Origin: Thermoproteota archaeon
GTDB lineage: Archaea > Thermoproteota > Korarchaeia > Korarchaeales > Korarchaeaceae
Assembly: GCA_027491555.1 (NCBI GenBank)
Contig: JAOZGN010000042.1
Location: forward strand, 1 to 10,763
Direction of reading: 5' to 3'
Length of the DNA: 10,763 nt
The notes under the pieces: model-generated
What the model saw: only the letters and a program-made list of their open reading frames with translations
What the model was told of the DNA's origin: nothing
Databases searched by the model: none
Part shown: piece after piece, positions 6,756-10,763 of the stretch
Position numbering within the stretch: the stretch's first letter is position 1
How the letters are laid out: each line of letters opens with the position of its first letter
Position numbers and translations under genes: made by a program

Positions 6756-8151
6756 CCTGAGAGACCGAATCCAATAGGATCTTGAGCGCCTTGTCCGGCT
6801 CCCTCCCCGAGAGGAGCCCCATGGCCCAGAAGACGTAATCTCTGTCGACGTACAGCTCCGGATCCCTCGGCTTCAGGACGAAGGGGCGGGACTCGTCGTA
6901 GACGGCCTCGCTGAGGATCTTCCAAGGCCTCTTGCTGTTGACTATCGGCCCGCCCGTCCCAACCACCGTCCCCACCTCGGTGAGGTCCTTGCCCGTGAGG
7001 ACGTAGAACTTGCCCATGGGTGTCGGTATCTCCTCCAGTCTTCCCACGTGCCTCTCCACGCCGAGCTCAACTGCGGACCTGGCCAGCGCCTCGTCCACCA
7101 GCCAGTCGAAGTAGGTCTTAGGTAGGTAGCTGGTCTGCCGGCGCAGCATGCGGATATGCTCCTCTACGGCCTCCAGCCTGATGTCTGTCATGTACTCCCT
7201 GATCTTCGAGACGATCCTGTCCAGGCCGGCGGCCTCCATCAGCGACTCGGCGCTTACCCTGACGCCCAAGTCTCCCTCCACGGTCCTCTTGACGTAGGGC
7301 TCTTCCAGCCCTTTCTCTACAACCCCGGGGAGCTTTGACTTGCCTTCGGCCACGCTGTAGACGTTAGTGGTGGCCCCGCCGATCTCAACCGCTAGGAGCT
7401 CGCCCATTCCACCCTGCGACTCGGTGCCCTTCGCTAGGAGTTCCGCCGCCCTCAGCGAGGCCGAGGGGGTCGGCATGAGGATGTGGAGGAGCCCCGTGAC
7501 CCTGTCAAGCCCCTTGGCTTGAATGATCCTCTTCAGGAAGATCTCCCTAATCTTATCGTTGGCAGGCCTCACGTTGAGCTTCCCCAGCTCTGGCATGATG
7601 TTCTCGGTCCAGTAGACCTCCTTCCCGGCTAAGGAGAGTATCTCAACCACGTCGTCCCTGGCCTCCTTGTTTCCCGCCACCAGGATGGGGCACGTGAGCC
7701 CGGAGGCGGCGAGCATCCTGGCGTTGTGCGTTATCGTCTTCTTGTCTCCCCCATCCGTCCCACCCGTCAGGAGGACGATGTCGGGCTCCTGGGCCTCTAT
7801 TGACGCGACCTCGCTCTTGGTGAGCTCGAACGAGTAAACCCCGATGACCTTGGCCCCCGCCGTCAGCGCGGCCCGCCTACCGGCCTCTGCGCTGTACTTT
7901 GGCACGAGCCCGACCACGACCATCTTCAGCCCGCCGGCTGCGCTGCTGCAGGCGAGCTTGTACTCAAATGGGCCGTCGGACAGGTCGCTCAGCGAGAGCC
8001 CCATCTTCTCCAGGGCCCTGGCCAGGCCGTGCCTGACGTCCGTGTCCACCGTGCTGGGGGCCTTGGCGGAGGAGACGACCCGCTCCTCCGCCAGGTCCGC
8101 GACCACGGCCTTGGTGAATGTGCTCCCAAAGTCTATGAGGAGGGCCCTCAA
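6742..8151 (-). CDS. glmL: GlmL/MutL-type reactivating ATPase for a B12-dependent mutase
   Basis: A 469-residue ASKHA-fold protein of the GlmL/MutL family. These ATPases accompany coenzyme-B12 aminomutases and glutamate mutase and are thought to exchange damaged cofactor. Seen in order: phosphate-1 loop DFGSTFTK (7-14), CSSAAGGLKMVVVGLVP (68-84), LTGGTDGGDKKT (128-139), phosphate-2 loop VEIGGATTNVYSV (255-267), adenosine motif VVGTGGPIV (396-404), and a C-terminal LYVDRDYVFWAMGLLS (433-448). The length fits the family. The start is a TTG (8151-8149), supported by the conserved N-terminus and GAGGGG 10 bases upstream (8167-8162); no ATG lies near. It begins three bases after the opine dehydrogenase stop, so it is the third gene of the mutase operon. 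The context, with a GlmE-like enzyme two genes upstream, supports the role. Confidence 0.9.
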   Translation of the reverse strand: MRALLIDFGSTFTKAVVADLAEERVVSSAKAPSTVDTDVRHGLARALEKMGLSLSDLSDGPFEYKLACSSAAGGLKMVVVGLVPKYSAEAGRRAALTAGAKVIGVYSFELTKSEVASIEAQEPDIVLLTGGTDGGDKKTITHNARMLAASGLTCPILVAGNKEARDDVVEILSLAGKEVYWTENIMPELGKLNVRPANDKIREIFLKRIIQAKGLDRVTGLLHILMPTPSASLRAAELLAKGTESQGGMGELLAVEIGGATTNVYSVAEGKSKLPGVVEKGLEEPYVKRTVEGDLGVRVSAESLMEAAGLDRIVSKIREYMTDIRLEAVEEHIRMLRRQTSYLPKTYFDWLVDEALARSAVELGVERHVGRLEEIPTPMGKFYVLTGKDLTEVGTVVGTGGPIVNSKRPWKILSEAVYDESRPFVLKPRDPELYVDRDYVFWAMGLLSGREPDKALKILLDSVSQVRRE

Positions 8152-8154
8152 GGG

Positions 8155-9240
8155 CTATTCGCCCCTCACGAATGCCACTATCTCCTCCGCAGACATCCCC
8201 TCCAGCCCGAGGTTCTTCGCGCTCCGCCCTTCGGCGTAGAAGTCCCTGTTGAAGACCGCCGACGCTAGGGATATGAGGGACTTAGACACGGGAGTGCTCA
8301 CGCCGACCTGCTCCCCCACGTCCGCGTAGGGCACGAGTCCCGTGGGGACGTCCTCTAGGAGGTACCTGACGGCCAGCGTGGAGGGGGCCTTGATCCCCCT
8401 GTAGGCCTGGTTGTTCTGGAGGGCATCGTAGACATCCTTGCCCTTCGCTCCGTACTTCTCCTCAAGCCACTCCAGCAGGTTCAGGACGTGGGTGTCGAGC
8501 GCGTTCGCCAGGGCCACCCTCTCGGCGTCAACCCTCTCCAGCACCTTTGAGACGGAGGGGCTGGCGCCCTCGACGTAGAACTCGAAGTCCCCGCCGCGCT
8601 CGATCCAGCCGGCGTTCATGAGCGTGATGGTAGGATGGAACACGGCCCCTATGTTGGTCAGGCTGGTCTCGAGGACATCCCTAGCCCCATCGAACTGCGG
8701 ATAGAGCTGGCGGATCGTGTCCAGCAGCTCTCCGGTATCAGGGGCAGGCAGGGCGGCAAGCTTGACCTCCTTCTTGACTCCCAGCACCTTCACCCTGGTG
8801 GGCGACAGCCCCCTGGCCGCGTAGACCAGGGTCTCGGCCTCGCCGACTATCACGCCCTCGGCTTTCTCACCCAGTATCCTCTTGAACTCGATCGCTCCGA
8901 AGGTCCTGCCGGGGTTCAACAGGATCTTCTGACCCGGCTGGAGATGAGGAGCAACTGACCGGGCGATGTACTTGTGGGCGTGAGCGGGAACAACCACCAT
9001 GATCAGGTCGGCGTCTCTCACAGCCTCTCCAGCATCAGTGGTGGCGAGGGCGATGGGGCCAAAGCCCTCCACCGCCCCCTCCAGCTCTATTCCTCCCCTC
9101 TTCCTAACCTCCTCGAGGTCCACCTTGAACTCCGGCTCCTTCTCCTTGTAGTTGTAGAGCCTGACCTCGTGTCCCATCAGCCCCAGGTGGGCGGCCATGG
9201 CCTTGCCGCCGTGGCCGGCGCCCATCACGGCTATCTTCAT
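8155..9240 (-). CDS. NAD(P)-dependent opine/octopine dehydrogenase-family protein
   Basis: A 361-residue dehydrogenase of the octopine/nopaline type. Family members join a 2-oxo acid to an amino acid's amine by reductive amination, or run the reverse. The N-terminal Rossmann domain has GAGHGGKAMAAHLG (7-20) for the dinucleotide, ADLIMVVVPAHAH (77-89) and ILLNPGRTFGAIEF (106-119). The helical C-terminal domain carries NIGAVFHPTITLMNAGWIE (196-214), with His202 the likely catalytic histidine, and YLLEDVPTGLVPY (293-305) followed by VGVSTP (312-317). The start ATG (9240-9238) has GGGAGG 7 bases upstream (9253-9248). It sits 27 bases after the mutase gene and 3 before glmL, an unusual insertion between a B12 mutase and its reactivase. 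Substrates are unknown; ketopantoate reductase or glycerol-3-phosphate dehydrogenase are more distant relatives and fit the C-terminal half less well. Confidence 0.88.
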   Translation of the reverse strand: MKIAVMGAGHGGKAMAAHLGLMGHEVRLYNYKEKEPEFKVDLEEVRKRGGIELEGAVEGFGPIALATTDAGEAVRDADLIMVVVPAHAHKYIARSVAPHLQPGQKILLNPGRTFGAIEFKRILGEKAEGVIVGEAETLVYAARGLSPTRVKVLGVKKEVKLAALPAPDTGELLDTIRQLYPQFDGARDVLETSLTNIGAVFHPTITLMNAGWIERGGDFEFYVEGASPSVSKVLERVDAERVALANALDTHVLNLLEWLEEKYGAKGKDVYDALQNNQAYRGIKAPSTLAVRYLLEDVPTGLVPYADVGEQVGVSTPVSKSLISLASAVFNRDFYAEGRSAKNLGLEGMSAEEIVAFVRGE

Positions 9241-9247
9241 CCAATCG

Positions 9248-9253
9248 CCTCCC
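9248..9253 (-). promoter_or_regulatory. Shine-Dalgarno site of the opine dehydrogenase gene
   Basis: On the minus strand, GGGAGG ends 7 bases before ATG 9240-9238. It lies in the 27-base gap after the mutase stop, so this gene has its own ribosome site, although it is probably on the same transcript. Confidence 0.55.
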
Positions 9254-9267
9254 GAAGATCCGCGAGC

Positions 9268-10763
9268 TCAGATGAGCCTTCCCTTGAAGTAGTCGTCCAG
9301 GATCCTGCGGATGCGCTCGCTCTCGGGCAGAGGCCTCTTGGTCTCCGGGTCGACCGCGTAGGCGGCCCCGTTGATGATCCTGGTCTCGATCTCTCCCCTG
9401 GCGTAGGGGTTGTTCTTCAGGTGAGGCGCGTCCAAGATCCCTATCTTCAGGGCCCTGGCGAGCGTCTCGGGGTCGGTCCACGGGTCCTCGACATCGGGGT
9501 CAGCGATCTTCCTAATGGCGTCCAGCGTGATCTTGGCCTCCCTCACCAGCTCCTCCTTCCTGGCTTGGATCTTCGGGTCCTTGGTCACGTCGGGCAAGCC
9601 GTGCAGCGTGTCGCTGATCACCTGGTGCACGATCTTGCCGCTCTCTATGATCTCCTCGGCCGTGGCCGCGTGATCGGGCTCGGTGTACGCCACCATGTGG
9701 ATTATGTGGGGCTTCAGGTGCATCTGCATCGTCACGGAGTAGGCCATGTGGCCCTTGGCCGCGTCAAGGTCCGGCGGGTAGCTGGACAGGCCGGTCCTGG
9801 TCTGTATGAAGATCTTGAAGTTCTCGTCCTCCAGGGGCTTGATTATGTCTATCTTGGCCAGCTGCTTGGCCAGGTCCATCTCGGCCGAGATCCCCGGTGG
9901 GAGGTCGAACATCAGCGTGGCGATGTAGTGCTTCACCCCCGCCTTCTTGGCGTTGTAAGCGGACAGGAACGCATCGGCCACCGCGATGACGTCGGGCGCA
10001 TCCCTCAGCTCGAAGTGGTGGGGCTCGTTCAGCTCGACGGGGATGTTCCTCTCGCCGTGCCAGGCCATCAGCCTCTGGTGCTCATCTATGGCCTCGACGA
10101 GGTCCAGGGGCCCCCTACCGTCGAGCCTGCTGAACCAGAAGATTGGGATGGCTGCCCAGGCGTTCTTGATGGTCCTCACCAGGAGGTCGGCCATCTTGAA
10201 CAGGTCGCTGGTGCCCTGGTAGCACCTCAGAAGCGGGTAGTTGCCGGTCCTAGTGGCCTCGTAGATCCTGATGAGGTCGTCCTCCGACCTTATGGGCACG
10301 CCTCCAGCCCCGGCCCTCCCAGGATCCCACTTCTCCGGGTGGAAGAAGTTCTCCTGGAACTCCTGGTCTGGAGCTATTGAGATCACGTCGATGAGCTTGG
10401 ACTCGGCCACCTTTCTGGCCGCCTCCACGGTCTCCTCGACGGAGCTCAGCCCCAGGTGCTGCCTGATGATGGGGTAGGGATACTTCCAGGCGATCCTCTC
10501 GACGGTGGTCTGCGGGTAGTGCTCTTCTCCCTTGCCAGCTTCGCCCCCTCCCTTCAGGTAGGACACGACCTCGTCCATAGTCTCCCTGCCGCTGAACACC
10601 CTGTCGAAGAACCCGAAGCTCTTGGCCACCTCGGCGACGGGCGGAGTGCCCCCGAACACGTACCTCTTGTCCTCCAGGCCAGCCTCCTTCACCGCGCTGA
10701 TGAACCGCTCTATCCAGTACCTTCCAGACTCTGGCATCAGCCTGTAGCTTATTCCGACTATGT
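9268..10763 (-). CDS. B12-binding domain fused to a divergent GlmE (glutamate mutase epsilon)-like domain, 5' end outside the window
   Basis: The last 497 codons of a gene that starts beyond the right edge; the ATG at 10737 is internal, since the frame is open to 10763 and adds IVGISYRL before it. That text, followed 28 residues later by GG (VFGGTPP), fits the SxL...GG half of a cobalamin-binding Rossmann domain, ending about 61 residues past the internal Met. A Gly-rich linker (62-73) leads to a barrel that aligns by eye with GlmE: PLLRCYQGTSD (168-178), the WAAIPIFWFSRLDG region (194-207), NIPVELNEPHHFEL (231-244) and the tail ALKIGILDAPHLKNNPYARG (429-448). GlmE and its B12 subunit GlmS are normally separate proteins; here they appear fused. 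The glutamate-binding arginines seem mostly lost, so a different substrate is likely. The DxHxxG cobalt-ligand motif, if present, lies outside the window. Ends at TGA 9270-9268. Confidence 0.8.
   Translation of the reverse strand, partial: IVGISYRLMPESGRYWIERFISAVKEAGLEDKRYVFGGTPPVAEVAKSFGFFDRVFSGRETMDEVVSYLKGGGEAGKGEEHYPQTTVERIAWKYPYPIIRQHLGLSSVEETVEAARKVAESKLIDVISIAPDQEFQENFFHPEKWDPGRAGAGGVPIRSEDDLIRIYEATRTGNYPLLRCYQGTSDLFKMADLLVRTIKNAWAAIPIFWFSRLDGRGPLDLVEAIDEHQRLMAWHGERNIPVELNEPHHFELRDAPDVIAVADAFLSAYNAKKAGVKHYIATLMFDLPPGISAEMDLAKQLAKIDIIKPLEDENFKIFIQTRTGLSSYPPDLDAAKGHMAYSVTMQMHLKPHIIHMVAYTEPDHAATAEEIIESGKIVHQVISDTLHGLPDVTKDPKIQARKEELVREAKITLDAIRKIADPDVEDPWTDPETLARALKIGILDAPHLKNNPYARGEIETRIINGAAYAVDPETKRPLPESERIRRILDDYFKGRLI

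Noticed and set aside
8974..10380. A 468-codon plus-strand open frame opposite the mutase and opine dehydrogenase genes
   Set aside because: Its product is a low-complexity L/V/G/H/D-rich text with no family resemblance, and it lies antisense to two well-supported genes. Long shadow frames are expected in GC-rich DNA with this codon bias.

Overview
The window looks like archaeal chromosomal DNA, GC-rich and gene-dense. Arginine is written mostly as AGG/AGA, isoleucine often as ATA, and most genes have GGAGG-type leaders. One gene encodes an NrpR/DUF128 regulator, a family found mainly in archaea. These traits suggest a thermophilic lineage around Thermoproteota/Korarchaeota, but I cannot place the phylum from sequence alone. 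There is no rRNA, tRNA, CRISPR array, insertion sequence or phage gene, and no gene-free stretch over 50 bases.

Left part, plus strand (1-6755). This is a complete peptide-type (Opp/Dpp) ABC importer cluster: the 3' part of a substrate-binding protein, then permeases dppB and dppC, an ATPase of the DppF type, a C45-family N-terminal-nucleophile acyltransferase/amidohydrolase, an ATPase of the DppD type, and an NrpR-like regulator. From dppB onward the genes abut or overlap (ATGA junctions, one 31-base overlap), so they read as one translationally coupled operon. An oligo-T tract after the binding-protein gene may lower transcription of the genes downstream of it.

Right part, minus strand (10763-6742). 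This is a three-gene operon. A gene that continues past the right edge encodes the end of a cobalamin-binding domain fused to a divergent glutamate-mutase-epsilon (GlmE)-like domain. An NAD(P)-dependent opine/octopine dehydrogenase-family protein and a GlmL/MutL-type reactivating ATPase follow. The two operons converge, and their last genes overlap tail to tail by 14 bases.

Read together, the window suggests uptake and processing of a peptide or an N-substituted amino acid: import, possible amide-bond cleavage by the C45 enzyme, redox chemistry at a secondary amine by the opine dehydrogenase-like enzyme, and a coenzyme-B12 carbon-skeleton or amino-group rearrangement. Control could come from a 2-oxoglutarate-type NrpR sensor. 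The most novel element is the mutase. By eye it keeps the GlmE scaffold but seems to lack two of the three substrate-binding arginines of true glutamate mutase, so its substrate is probably something else. The pathway link between the two operons is inference from proximity.
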